A DNA stretch of 64,000 bases, from the NCBI GenBank assembly GCA_037501455.1, contig CM074865.1:31478501-31542500 (forward strand), in the 5' to 3' direction. The notes below the pieces were generated by a model, which made no database searches, was not told where the DNA came from, and saw only the letters and a program-made list of their open reading frames with translations. The stretch comes from Lantana camara (lineage: Eukaryota > Streptophyta > Magnoliopsida > Lamiales > Verbenaceae). Below, one piece after another: positions 35,882-48,114 of this stretch. Position numbers and translations under genes: made by a program. Every line of letters begins with the position of its first letter. Position 1 is the stretch's first letter.

Positions 35882-38800
35882 TGTAACACCCCAAGCGGTG
35901 GGGCATCACACCCCCGCACTATGGCCCGATACGTATACGAAATGGAAGGTCCGCACACGCACCAAGTCACAGCGAACGGGTGACAAACAAAAACACACGC
36001 ACTAGCTAGGCGGTATCTAACCCTGTACAAAAGAAAATATGCAAAACATGACAGCGGAAGTAGCGCGAAATGCCAACTTACAAAAACTTTTACACATCAA
36101 GCATACAACGCAGTACATACATCAGAATCAAATATACGGGTTCAACTAGTTCAACAAACCTGTCCTAACCTGTCCCGAATTCCAAACATTCAAATCATAT
36201 ATTCCTAACCTGCACAGAACATATCTTATACAGAGTTTACGAACCATAAATCAGAATAAAATACTTAACAAACTTAAACTAACAGACACAGACCCGACAG
36301 ACACGACACAACGCCGCCTAGCACGAACTCCAACGACCTGAACCTGCAACTAAAAACATAAACGGGGAGGGGTCAGTCCAAAGACTGAGCGAGGGGCTGA
36401 CACACGCACACTATACATATATATAGAGCACAACACATAGAAGAAGCGACATTCGTGAACCCGGGGTTAGTTTTTGCACGCCAAAATGTTTTCCCATGAT
36501 AGTATACTTATAGTGGTTTAAAACCAAACAAACAAATCTTAACTCAAACGTTCTTAAACATAAGTTCAGATTCATGCAGACTTAACACACATATCGGAAC
36601 ATATCTTATTAGCTTAAAAGTATATCAAATTTTATCTTAATTTACGAATCTACCCCCGTTTCACGAACTTATAACAGACGGACAGACAGAACACACTTAC
36701 TCAAATCGAAGCAAAACTCATAAATCAATCCCACCTGCACACCATTGGGGAAGAGAGGTGCCCCTCTCAACCCACCACAGAACGAAACATATGAACCGGA
36801 GGATCCCGCCCGGTTCCTTCGACGGCCAGCCAAAATGCGCTCCGTCGGCATAGGAGAACTAAGTCTCCCGTTGGTGGAGAAGTGCACAGGGGTCGTAACC
36901 GGCGACCCCGATGGTCGTCCCGGGTCTCCCTTACCCACAATCTCCGGGGCCCATCACACAGATAAACAGACATATATCGGAAACTTAACTTGCCACACAC
37001 AGACAGACAGACATATCTCATGCATATCGTGCTTATCATATCACACGTACATATCACACATTGACCTCGGAATCATAACAGAACTGAAACAAAGCATACA
37101 TAGGCTCATACATAGCGTTTCATATTTTCAAATCAAATCATATGACAAAACCAGCAAAATACGTACTTCACACATATCTACATATACATAAGGCTTATAA
37201 ACCGCATGCATTCGAAAACGGGCACGTTGTAATAGGGTATAACTATATCCTAACCTCACCTGGCACCAAACACAGCCGAAGACACGGCAGAGGGTTCACC
37301 CCGGAACCTGCACGACTCACCTGTCACCACCCCGGGTGCACCTGAACCAACTGAACACACAAACACAACACAGAACTCAGGCTCAAGCAGACAACCACAC
37401 AGGGACGCACGGCATACGCTCAATACTTAAGAAATGCAATCACATCAGCAAAGTTCAAGTTCATATAAATTATATGCAAAACAAAACATTAAGGCATGTT
37501 CATGTGCATAATTAATGCAAATAACGAAATTAAAGACAAAGCACTTCATATCAATTCATTTAATACCTAACAAATTCAATTAACAAAGTTCAGACAATTC
37601 ATATCGCATTTCATACAAATTCACGTAGCTCACAAATCAAATAAATCCTAATAGCTTGTTTCATATTTCATATAAGCCAAATTCTAATCAAACTAAGTTC
37701 ATTAAATTCATACGTTACATATTCAATTCATACATTACATTTAAGATTTCATTACTAAGGTCTATTAATTCAATTTAAACAAATTCCTACTTTACTCAAA
37801 AATTACACAAACACCCCCCTCTAGAGTAACCAAGTAGCAAAATCAACAAGTCGGGGGTTCAATTTACAAATCAAATTATCCAAATATTTCAAATTATAAT
37901 TCATACAAGTTTTCATACACATTGGAGCACAAATAAATCAGTAATTCAAGCTTTCATATATCATACAATTCACAATTTCCATTTCATAGTTCATACAAGG
38001 CCGAATTTACAATTAAAACAATTAACGAAAATAAATACAATAACTTCGAAAATTCATATAAAATCAACCGGACATCCGATTGACGAACGGAAAGTGGCGT
38101 TGGACTCACCACGACGAGAGGAACTTGCTGCCCAAAGGGCGTCGGAATGCCGCCCCCGGAACCAATCGGACCGCCACGTGCCGCCGCCGGACCACCACCT
38201 CCGGTGGTCGGAAAATTCCCCGGAAGGACAGAAACGTACGCCTCGGCCTGCTTGACAAAAACCCTCAACCAATTTCAGAAAATACCAAACACACAGGACT
38301 TCGTTAAAGAAAAACCGAACCGAAACCCTAGAACGAAAACTGAAATTAAACGCAAACCGTTAAACAAAAATAAAATCCGGACATACCGTTGGAAAGCCCG
38401 TAACGAGCCCTACAAAAGCCCCCTAGCCAACCGCCGGAAAAGTCGCCGGAAAATCGGACCGCCGGTCCAGACCGGTCCGCCACCGGTTCGCAGCCGCCGG
38501 CCGGTTCTCGGGTTGGGGCCAACGCCATCCGCTACGTTTCGATATTCTGAGCAACTTCCGTGAAGGGACCACCACCAAAAACCCACCGGAAAAGGGTCAA
38601 ATCAGCCGCCGAAAAGCCACCGGTGCGCCACTCGCCGGAACCGCCACCTACGCCACGATTTGTCCCAATCTGATGCCGGAAATGAGTCCAGGAGGTCGAA
38701 AACGTCCGGAAACCACCAAACCCCGTCGGAAAAAGTCGCCGGAAAGCGGCGAAACACGCCGCTACAGTAACCGCCGCCGCCGCCGCGAGCTTCAGGCGGC

Positions 38801-39506
38801 GCGTGCGGCCTCCTCGCCGCCCCGTTGGCGGCGCCGTCTGTCCAGAAATTCACGCCGGGAGCTCCTTTACCTGGGTGGGTGGCGCGTGTCGCCGGAAGTC
38901 CGCCGGAGACCGCCGCGAATGGGCGGCGAAGCCGCGTCCGCCACTCCCCTCCGCGCGCGACTGAAAATCGGCGATTTCTCCTCCGTCGGTCATCGGTTGG
39001 CCGATTTCTTGGTACGGTTGTGACCGCGTCGCCGAGCCCGTCGAAAAGCACTATTGGTTCGTCGAAATCCGTCGAGAAACGAGCGAGTTGGATGAGTGTG
39101 TGAAAACACACCTCCGAGTGTGTGTGGGTAACGTGTATCGCGGGAGAGGGAGGAGAGAGAGAGAGCAGCTGAGTTATGGCACGAAAAACGATGAAGATAG
39201 ATATTTATCCCGGTCCTCACGCGAAGAAACGATCGGTAGAAAGGGCTAACGAAGTCAGAATTGGGCAAACTCAGAGTCTACGTACTCGTTTCGCTGCCCT
39301 GAACGCGTTAAAGGGGTCAAAGAGGTCGAAATCTCGATCGAACGAGGAATGACCGAAAAACCCCTAAAAAGAGAAAATTGCAAACAAGCCCCTAAACTCT
39401 TAAAGAGTTCAAAATAGGGCCGTGCAAAGCACAAAATCACATAATTACACACATAAAAAGGTTTAGAAGTGACGTACCTCATTTATAGGACGAGCGGGAT
39501 GTTACA
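35882..39506 (-). repeat. Element C 5' LTR (3,625 bp)
   Basis: Same length and contents as 29796-33420, offset by 6,086 bp. Differences are mostly single transitions, several at CpG sites (for example 39039-39051 against 32953-32965). Confidence 0.93.
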
Positions 39507-39511
39507 CTCAA

Positions 39512-40478
39512 AATGTTAGGGAGGGGAATCTCAATTGAAGATGTAATAGAGATAGGGCTCGTATTTTGTTACTGCTTTCCCTTATGTGATTTAAACTGTT
39601 TATGTGGCATTTATGTTAGAACTTGTGATTGTGGAGTGGCTCCCACATATCACGCATAAGATAGGTAGAACCCATGATCATCACATGTTAGTATCATGCT
39701 AGGACATGTTATCTGCTAAGTGCTTGTGTGAAATGAATTTTTAAGTTGTACTTGCATTAATCAAGACTAATTAAAATTGGATAACATATATGTTGGTGAG
39801 GTCGAACCAGATAACTCTCTGGTTGATTCGAAAATTCCCGTTAAATATTAAGCTAATTTCGAACAATAGGTGTTTAATTCGAGATGCAAATTTTGAATTA
39901 AATTCCTAGTATTCCATCAATAGGTTTTAAGTTTAGTAAGTGAAGCTAGTTATTGTCTGCGAGTCGTGGGATAGCTAGTGGAGCTTATTAGTTCTTAGTT
40001 ATCTAATTGATCATTTTAAATGATCAATATTTCGTGGTCAATTTTGGCAAGGACGATGTCCGCGAGTCATGGGTCGTTCGAACTAAGTTTTGATTATGAT
40101 CTTATGATTGATGGGTCTAGCTTAACGCCTAAGTAAATATGGATGTCGCACGAGTCGTGGGTCCATATTGAAAGATAGGTGATGCAAAAACAATTACTAA
40201 GAGTTTTAAAGGTGTTAAAATTGGTAAGTTGTACCTACCTAGGCTTTTACTTACAATGTCCGTGAGTCGTGGGTTCGAGGTGAAATGCTTAGGATCTTAG
40301 TACCCATTGGGAAGTGTGTTCCTCCTAGATCTTTGGGAATTATAGATCTTTGAAAAACAGTGGGAGCTAGATTAGATTAAAGACCTTATCTTCTGTATAT
40401 CGTTATAATTCAGCATGCTCACTAGTTCTCTGTTTTACCATTTAGGCCGTAGATTCTGTGATTCTCTACGTGTTTTGA
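39512..40478 (+). other. Element L leader, second part, with four GAGTCGTGGG motifs
   Basis: Non-coding continuation of the L leader after element C. It holds four copies of a TGTCYGCGAGTCRTGGG-like motif; the GAGTCRTGGG core is at 39961-39970, 40064-40073, 40152-40161 and 40264-40273, about 90-110 bp apart. No gag domain (UBN2 type or zinc knuckle) is readable here. Confidence 0.7.
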
Positions 40479-43464
40479 AATGGCAACCAAAAAACCTCTT
40501 GTATCGATCCTCGAGTCAAACAACTCAGAGAAGGAGAATGTGTCTTGAAGATCGGCGATGGCTCAAATGTTGAAGCTCGAGCTTTAGGCACAATTAGATT
40601 AGATTTAGGTAGTTTTGAGTTAGTTTTAAATAAAGTCCTTTATGTACCGAGCATTATTCGTAATATAATTTCAGTTCCAGTTTTAGATTGTGAAGGTTAT
40701 GAAACTTATATTAAGAATGTTAAATATTATATCAAACGGGACAACTCTTCCGTTCACATCGGTACTCTAAGTAATGGACATGATCTAACTCAGAATATCA
40801 ATATTATGAATATACAACGAGAAACTAAATGCAAGAGAGATGACAAAGTTTCAGCTCCCTTATGGCATGCTAGATTAGGACATATTTCCAAGAACAGAAT
40901 TAGCAACATAAACACTTTAGGATCATTCTCTGAAAATGATCTCAAAGGGTTAACTTCTTGCGAGTCTTGTCTCAAAGGAAAGATGTCCAAAGTTCCTTTT
41001 AAAGGAACTGTGGAACATGCTACTAATGTCTTGGATTTGATCCATTCTGATGTTTGTGGACCGCTTAGTGTAAGCACAAGAAACAATCATCAGTATTCCA
41101 TAACCTTTACCGATGACTTTAGTCGGTATGGTTATGTATACTTAATGAAGTATAAATCTGAAGCTTTTGAGAAATTCCTAGAATTTCAAAAGGAGGTTGA
41201 GAACCAAACTGGTCACAAGATCAAAGCACTTCGATCTGATCGAGGAGGCGAGTATCTTAGTGAAGAATTCCTTAATCATCTCAAAGATAACGGGATTATC
41301 TCTCAGTGGACTCCTCTGGGAACTCCTCAACTCAATGGAGTTTATGAGAGAAGGAATCGAACCCTACTCGATATGGTTCATTCCATGATGAGTTTCACTG
41401 ACTTACCACCTTCTTTCTGGGGTTATGCCCTAGAAAGTGCAACGAAGATTTTGAATCTAGTTCCCTCTAAGTCAGTCCCTAAAACGCCCTATGAAATGTG
41501 GCATGGTAAAATCCCTAGTTATTCTTACTTAAGAATTTGGGGTTGTCCTGCTTACGTGAAGAGGACAGTGGGAGATAAGTTGGATTCTCATTCTAACTTA
41601 TGCTACTTTGTAGGTTATCCTAAGGAATCTATAGGATACTACTTCTATGATCAATCTGAGCAAAAGGTGTTTGTTCCCAGAAATGCCACTTTTCTTGAGG
41701 AACCGTTCCTTAAAGAAAAGAAACGCAAGATCATAGAATTAGAGGAAGTACAAAGTGACCCCACGCCGCCCACTGAAGAAACGTCCCCTTCAAATCAACC
41801 ACAACCAATCATGAATTTCGATACATACGTAAATCCTCCTCTAAGGTGTTCTGAACGCACTCCTAGACAGCCGGAGAGATGGTATGGATTCTTCCATGAG
41901 ATCTCTCAAAAGGATAATAATCCTTTAACATATGAGGAGGCACTTTCAGATTCTGACTCTGAACAGTGGATAGAAGCCATGAAATCCGAAATGGATTCCA
42001 TGAACTCCAACCAAGTTTGGACCTTGGTAGATTTACCTGATGGGGTCAAACCCATAGGTTGTAAATGGATCTTTATGAGAAAGCTTGGAGTTGATGGAAG
42101 CAATGCAGCCCACAAAGCAAGACTGGTTGCAAAAGGATTCACTCAAAGACCCGGCGTGGACTTTGATGAAACCTTTTCACCAGTTACAATGCAAAAGTCT
42201 ATTCGGATCATGCTTGCCATTGTAGCATATTATGACTATGAGATATGGCAAATGGATGTGAAAACTACTTTTCTCAATGGTGACATTGATAAAGACATTT
42301 ATATGGAGCAACCCATAGGTTTCACATTCAGTGGGAGTGAGCAAAAGGTTTGCAAACTCCAAAGATCAATCTATAGATTGAAACAGGCTTCTAGGAATTA
42401 GAACATTCGATTTGATGAATCAGTCAAAGCGTTTAGTTTCATTCAAATCTCGAATGAATCATGTGTGTATAGAAAGGAATTGGAGACCTCAGTGAAATTC
42501 TTAGTACTTTATGTTGATGACATCCTTCTTATTGGGAATTCGAAGGATGACATGAAAGTGACTAAGTTATGGTTATCGAACCAATTCGAGATGAAAGATC
42601 TTGGTGATGCGTCCTATATCATTGGAATTAAAATCTATCGAGATAGATCTAGAAGGTTAATAAGACTATCACAGTCGATGTACATTGACAAAGTATTGAA
42701 AAGATTCAATATGGAGTCAGCAAAGGTTAAGAACCTTCCTATAAGTGTAGGAACATGTCTTTCTAAGAAGATTTGTCCTAAGACTAACCTTGAGAAGGAA
42801 AGAATGACTCATACACCTTATGCATCAGCAATAGGTAGCATAATGTATGCAATGTTATGTACTCGACTGGATGTGGCTTATGCACTTAGTGTAACAAGTA
42901 GTTTCCAATCTGACCCTGGAGATGGTCATTGGGCTGCCGTGAAGAATATTCTTAAGTACTTGAAAAGTACTAAGGATTTATTCTTAGTTTATGGAGGTCA
43001 GAAAGATCTTCCTGTCGGAGGATACTGCGATGCAAGCTTTGCATCTAACTTAGATGATTTTAAGTCAATGTCAGGATACATTTTCTGCCTAAACGGCGGA
43101 GCAGTGAGTTGGAAGAGTTCCAAGCAAACGACCACTGCAGATTCGACCACTGAGGCCGAATACTTAGATGCAAATGATGCAGCTAAGGAATGTGTTTGGA
43201 TTAGAAACTTCATTCAAGAGTTGAATGTTGTTCCTAGCATGAAAGACCCCGTTACTGTGTTTTTGTGGCAACACTGGGGTGGTTGCTCAAGCAAGAGAAC
43301 CAAGATCTCACCAACTGACCAAGCACATTATGAGGAAGTATCATCTAATCCGTGATATTATCAAAAGAGGAGATGTGTAAATTGAAAGGGTCACATCAGC
43401 AGAGAACGTGGCAGATCCACTTACTAAACCCCTTAGTCGAGAAGCTTTCGAAGGTCATCTTTAG
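40479..43464 (+). pseudogene. Element L pol: protease tail, integrase, RT, RNase H (Copia)
   Basis: The frame opens after a TGA at 40476-40478, already inside the C-terminal part of protease (VLKIGDGSNVEARALGT), so gag and the catalytic DSG are absent. Integrase: WHARLGHISKNRI and CESCLKGK (zinc region), SDVCGPLS, SDRGGEYLS and GVYERRNRT (DDE triad). RT: CKWIFMRKL, LVAKGFTQRPG, MDVKTTFLNGD, then TAG 42399-42401 where a Trp codon is expected; the same frame resumes with LYVDDILLIGN (YVDD 42510-42521). RNase H: YCDASFASNLDD, TTEAEY. A frameshift near 43258 and a TAA at 43377 precede the natural end EGHL at 43464. Confidence 0.92.
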
Positions 43465-43500
43465 AAGATGGGACTTAGAATAGCTTTAGAATGGCTTTGA

Positions 43501-43516
43501 TGGGCAAGTGGGAGAT
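43501..43516 (+). other. Polypurine tract of element L
   Basis: TGGGCAAGTGGGAGAT directly before the 3' LTR start TGTTAGG. This is a common form in plant Copia elements. Confidence 0.85.
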
Positions 43517-45462
43517 TGTTAGGAATAGTGCCCTAGAAAGCCGATTGTATATCCGATTTGTACTTTTCCTTATTGTAATCACAGACAATCTTTGAATAAA
43601 ATAACGAACTGAGGCAACACTTCTTTATATGCTCTTGTTTGGTATGAGTTTACTTTAGCTGTGCATGTATGAGAATTCCCCTAATCCTGATGACTTTAGG
43701 ACTCTACCATTTAGGTGAAATGGTTCATGAAACGAGCCCTATATCACATAAGTCATGATTAGTAAAATACTCCAAGCCGATGAGTCTTACAGACAGTGGG
43801 AGTGTCAACCTGACTCCTCTAAGGCTTGCTTGTGGGATCACGCCCTTAAGAAGGACCACCTTGTTTCATGGAGGTGCAAAGTGTATAGTTGATACGTGCG
43901 TGATACATGAGGGTGCTTACTTCTATAAGTAAGTTCACTGAGGTGCCCCGTGTGAAAAGATTCCTAAATGGGAAAGGAAGTTTCTATTTCAGGAAATGGA
44001 AACTTCCAGATTAGGAAATATCTCACGAGTCATTCATTTGATTAATTGATCCTTAGACTTAAGGTTCCATGTCACTTTGTGAGTTAACTCTGTAGTCTTA
44101 GATATAAGCTTTAAAGGGTGTCGCCTTAGACAACTGATTCAAGGCTTATGCTGGGGCCGCACAAGTGACTCATGAAAGTGAATGAGAATCAAGAAAGGAC
44201 CTACACTTGCATTTGCAAGGTGATCTCTTACTGTGTAAGTCATTTATATGCCATATGGAGTCCTTGGCCAAGGCAGTAGATCAAGACATCAAGAAAAGGG
44301 TTTCTTGGATTGAGACCGAATGGATATGAAATGCACTTAGCTTTAAGACAAGATTATTAGGGTTCTGATTATTCCCTTACCCTAGATCTTGGTTGAGAGA
44401 TAGTAAGTAGGAGGATTGTATCTCACATGAATCAATAACTTAAAGGTTCTGTCGAATCGAGACATTCAAATTCAGCTAGGGGTTAAACACCTGTTGCTAG
44501 ACTATGGTCGTTTAATCTGTGGACTGATTAATTAATTAGTGAATTAATTAATTAGGGTCACTGCTAATTGAATTGAGAACTTAGAGCGTCACACACAACA
44601 ACTTGGTTACATGAGTTAGGGCTTTAAAATGATCAAACGAGTTGATCATACCAAGAGGGTTCCACACGTGTGAAACCACAACTGTGGGTCACGTGACTGG
44701 ACACGTGTTCTTATGGACACGTGTTCCACACGTGTATATTTGTTTAGATATTAAATAATTAATGTGTTAATTATTTAATAGAGTTTGATTTAATTTTTGA
44801 ATTAAAAAGAAAGTCTTATTTTGGAGAAAAATAATCTATTTAATTAATTACAAATTAATTAATTAGATAAAATAAGTTATTTATTTATTAATAAATAAAG
44901 TATAAAGTTATCCAAAAGGGGTTTGGATATTTTAGCTCTCTTAAAAGTTGATTTGAATTAGAATTCAAAAAGTCAAAGTTTGGAATTACTTGATGATCAA
45001 GTAATAAGAGAGAGGGACTAAATCCTTAGTCCAATAGGACTAAGTTTCGGCCACCCCTCCCTTCCTATATATAGGGGAGCTCGAGCTCCCCTTAGAGAGT
45101 GATCGATTTTCTTTTGGTTCATGTGTTGAATACCTTCCTTTCTCCAAGATCAAATAAACCCTAGGTTAAGCCTAAACAATAACTAGAGAACTAGTATCCT
45201 TACTAGTTAGATTGTAGTCAAGTTGGTGGACTATCTCTAGAGAGCTTCAAGTTAGAAGTTTTTTTGAAGATTCGAGCTTTACCAAGGAGAGGGGATCAAG
45301 CCGCGAGAAGAGCGTTCTTGGGTGGCTTGAAACGCTTCAAGAAAGATTATTGAGAAGTAAGTTTCTAATCTCTAAGAATTCGGATTCAAGATTGCGAGTT
45401 TCGATCCATTTTATTGGAAAATTCTAAATTTCTGCTGCTTTTTTATTCCTATTTTCCAACGA
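43517..45462 (+). repeat. Element L 3' LTR
   Basis: Matches 26718-28647, with a 16-17-bp extra segment (TGAAACCACAACTG) inside the G-box cluster at 44671-44684. The five G-boxes are at 44665, 44690, 44702, 44718 and 44729; the TATA box and palindrome are at 45066-45092. The last bases read CCAACGA instead of CCAACA. Confidence 0.9.
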
Positions 45463-45467
45463 TGATC

Positions 45468-45683
45468 CTCCTACCATCCTATCTCTCGATTAAGATCTAG
45501 GGCATGGGAATATAGAGAGCCCTACTAATCTTAAAACAAAGTTCCCTTCATATTTTATTTGATCTCAATCCAAGAAAACCCCATTTTCTTGATGCCTTGA
45601 TCTAACCACCTTGCGCAAGGATGTAATAAGAGATCATCTTGCCTACAACAAGTGTAGGTTCTTTATTGATTCCAATAATTCTC
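45468..45683 (-). repeat. Copia solo LTR K, middle segment
   Basis: Continues the K LTR right of element L (CTCCTACCATCCTATC corresponds to the reverse of the L LTR near 27600). It contains AAGTGTAGGTTCTTTATTGATTCC-type sequence (its first 20 bases AAGTGTAGGTTCTTTATTGA), which matches the L LTR CAAGTGTAGGTCC block in reverse. It ends at TTCTC, where solo LTR M was inserted. Confidence 0.8.
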
Positions 45684-46947
45684 TGTAACTCCCCGACTTT
45701 TCGGCTGTACAGGTATGACGTATGTGTTTACCAAATTGCGCGAATTAATTGTTTATAATTGTTTTATATATTTAATTTTATAATTATTTGTTATCATTTT
45801 ATTTTATTCTATTTTATTTTATTTTATTTTATTACGTTATAATTGTTTTGTTTTATTTTATAATTATTTGAATTATTTGAATTGGAATTTATATGATTAC
45901 TTGACCTACTTGCGCATGTGTGATTTGTTTGCGTGCCGTTTCTATATGATTTGAATTCAAAATTTCGTGAAAATTTAGTATGTTGTAGATTCATATGTTA
46001 TGAACATGTTCATATGCTCGTTTCATGTTTTCAATCTTGATTGGATTGGTAACAAAAATTTATTTTGAGTTGTGGAACCAAATCGGGGGCTAACGGGCAA
46101 TTAGCGCACCCTTGGTTCCGTATGTGATATCTTGAGCTCGGGAACTCGGAATCGAGTTATTGGACTCGTATCGACGATTCGAGTCTAATGAACTTAGCCT
46201 CATATTTTTCTAAGCTTATTTGAAACCCTAAAATTCAACCGAAAAACGAATCGGCCGCAAAACTGCCACACTTTGCCATTTTAATCATAACTCTCACCAT
46301 ATATAACCAAATTAACCATGGTTGGACTTTTTAGAAACCTAACTTAACCCTCTATCATCCTTAACCCACCCCATACCGAACCACACTCACACCAAAGAGG
46401 AAAAACTCAGCCAAGCCCCGGAATTTCAGTTCCATTTTCACCACTTTGCAAACCTTGGAGATTTTGGGCTCAAATCTCTTCCATCCTTCAACCAATCCAA
46501 GAGGTGAGTTTAGGATTGTAATATAAATTCATTTATCATCATTTTGAGCCATGCATCCCTAATTTTGAGTTAGTATTCATGGAGTTTGAAGAAGATGAAT
46601 GAATAGTTAGGTTAGAACATGATCTCTTGATCTCATGAATTTCTTGATGCTTTTGGTTGTTTTAAAGCATGAAAATGATCACCTTGACTTCTTTATTTCA
46701 ATTATGGACATGCATTTTGTGGTAGTTGAAGATTAATGAAGATGTCATTAATGAAACTTGGAAGAAATTGAATGAAATGAACTCTTGTATCTCCTTGCTC
46801 ACGTGTGATGTCTTGGTAGCTGTTTGGGTGTTGTTTTCAGACTGAATTGTGGCTTACTTAGAGCTGCTACTTACCTGATTATGTTGGGAGAAGTTTGGAC
46901 TTGTTTGCTGCCCTGTATTGCTGCGATTCTGCTGCTGTGCGTGCAGG

Positions 46948-47062
46948 TCGCGGCCGCGATCGCTTCAAGCCTATTCTCAGTCGCGGCCCCGACTGCAAGT
47001 TCATTTCGTTTCTATAATGGCGTCGCGGCCGCGCCCATTTTGTGAAGGATGGTGTCGCGGTC
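46948..47062. repeat. Palindrome cluster in solo LTR M
   Basis: A perfect 12-bp TCGCGGCCGCGA at 46948-46959; GTCG/CGAC around CGGCCC at 46980-46993; CGCGGCCGCG at 47024-47033; and a degenerate GTCGCGGTCGTG near 47054. All share a GCGGCC core. Confidence 0.8.
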
Positions 47063-47100
47063 GTGCCTATGCGTGTGTCTGCGTTGCTGCTTTGATTTTT

Positions 47101-47154
47101 CTCCATGCAATTCCCTTTTAACTTTGATGTATTATGTTTGCATGCATGGCTACG

Positions 47155-47189
<35 letters not shown>

Positions 47190-47274
47190 GCATGCATGAA
47201 AGGTATATATATATATTCTCCATGCAATTCCCTTTTAACTTTGATGTATTATGTTTGCATGCAAGGCTACGTGC

Positions 47275-47327
<53 letters not shown>

Positions 47328-47479
47328 CATGCATGAAAGGTATATATATATTTATACTTACGTACTAACATGCATGCAATCACAATAATTAAATTAAATA
47401 CATTACATATTTCACATTAATGCATGCAATCACAATAATTAAATTAAATACATTACACATTTCACATTAAATTAGTACG

Positions 47480-47510
<31 letters not shown>
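47101..47510. repeat. Tandem duplications and TA microsatellites in LTR M
   Basis: A unit starting CTCCATGCAATTCCCTTTTA at 47101 is repeated from 47218; both copies hold TA runs of different length. A second, exact-length 50-bp duplication is 47371-47420 and 47421-47470 (unit starts TGCATGCAATCACAATAATT), with one visible mismatch. Another TA run follows at about 47482-47515. Confidence 0.85.
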
Positions 47511-47522
<12 letters not shown>

Positions 47523-48057
47523 GTATTGTGTAATTTATTTAAATTATAGAATTAGATTGTTATCTATTTCGTGTTATTTAATTTCCGATCATGACTTGAA
47601 TGTCTTTATTTGTCTATTCTCTAGTTGTAAACATGATATAGTATGTGTTATGATCGTTATATGAAATTCTTGAGTTGATTTGATATGAAATGTGAAGTTA
47701 TGAACTTGAATGAATTTGAACGCTATTAATAATGAATGAATTGCTTGTTTATATGCCTTAAAGGCATTAATCGTGCACATGAACATCTCCATGACATAAT
47801 ATCACCTCTTATGCATATCATATCATACTCATTTCATTGTCGAGCATCATACAGGGTTCATTTGGAGTCTTGAGTCTCACGAGTACACTACATTATCTTT
47901 TGTACAGTTTTCTCCAAGGTGGAGACTTGTCGGGTTCATAGGCTACTCCCAAGTCTTTATTTCTTCTTGGTTTTGTTCGGTAAGGTGTAACAGGTGGGTT
48001 TCTCTTCTATCAGTTATAATTGACCCGATATATCCAATGTGAAAGCTTTACACCAAA

Positions 48058-48058
<1 letters not shown>

Positions 48059-48111
<53 letters not shown>
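48059..48111. repeat. TA microsatellite
   Basis: About 53 bp of uninterrupted TA, between the LTR M mini-exon and acceptor 2. Confidence 0.95.

Positions 48112-48114
<3 letters not shown>

Larger units (their letters stand above)
29796..39506 (-). mobile_element. Element C: young non-autonomous giant-LTR retrotransposon, minus strand
   Basis: Two LTRs of exactly 3,625 bp (29796-33420 and 35882-39506) bound a 2,461-bp interior. The flanks are CTCAA on both sides (29791-29795 and 39507-39511). The interior has an initiator-Met primer site and a polypurine tract but no gag or pol domain that I can recognise. By eye about 17 differences separate the LTRs (near 0.5%), making this the youngest full element here. 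The architecture fits a LARD-type element mobilised in trans. Its polypurine tract and LTR start resemble element G. Confidence 0.93.
26718..45462 (+). mobile_element. Element L: Copia retrotransposon (Angela/BARE-like), gag lost, hosts element C
   Basis: Two LTRs (26718-28647 and 43517-45462) start TGTTAGGAATAG and end TTTCCAAC(A). A primer site, a long non-coding leader, pol and a polypurine tract lie between. Flanks are CGATC (26713-26717) and TGATC (45463-45467), a TSD with one C/T change; the flanking K LTR reads on across it. By eye the LTRs differ at about 45 sites plus a 16-17-bp length change, so L is older than C, which sits in its leader. The Angela/BARE assignment rests on pol motifs, the long LTR and the long leader. 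Confidence 0.9.
46504..47907 (+). other. Putative LTR intron 1 of solo LTR M
   Basis: Donor AAGAG|GTGAGT at 46504. The acceptor ATCTTTTGTACAG ends at 47907. It holds the GC palindromes 46948-47060 and long TA repeats. Confidence 0.55.

Noticed and set aside
48059..48111. TA run as a promoter
   Set aside because: It is a microsatellite lying downstream of the predicted promoter; the better TATA box of LTR M is 46300-46306.
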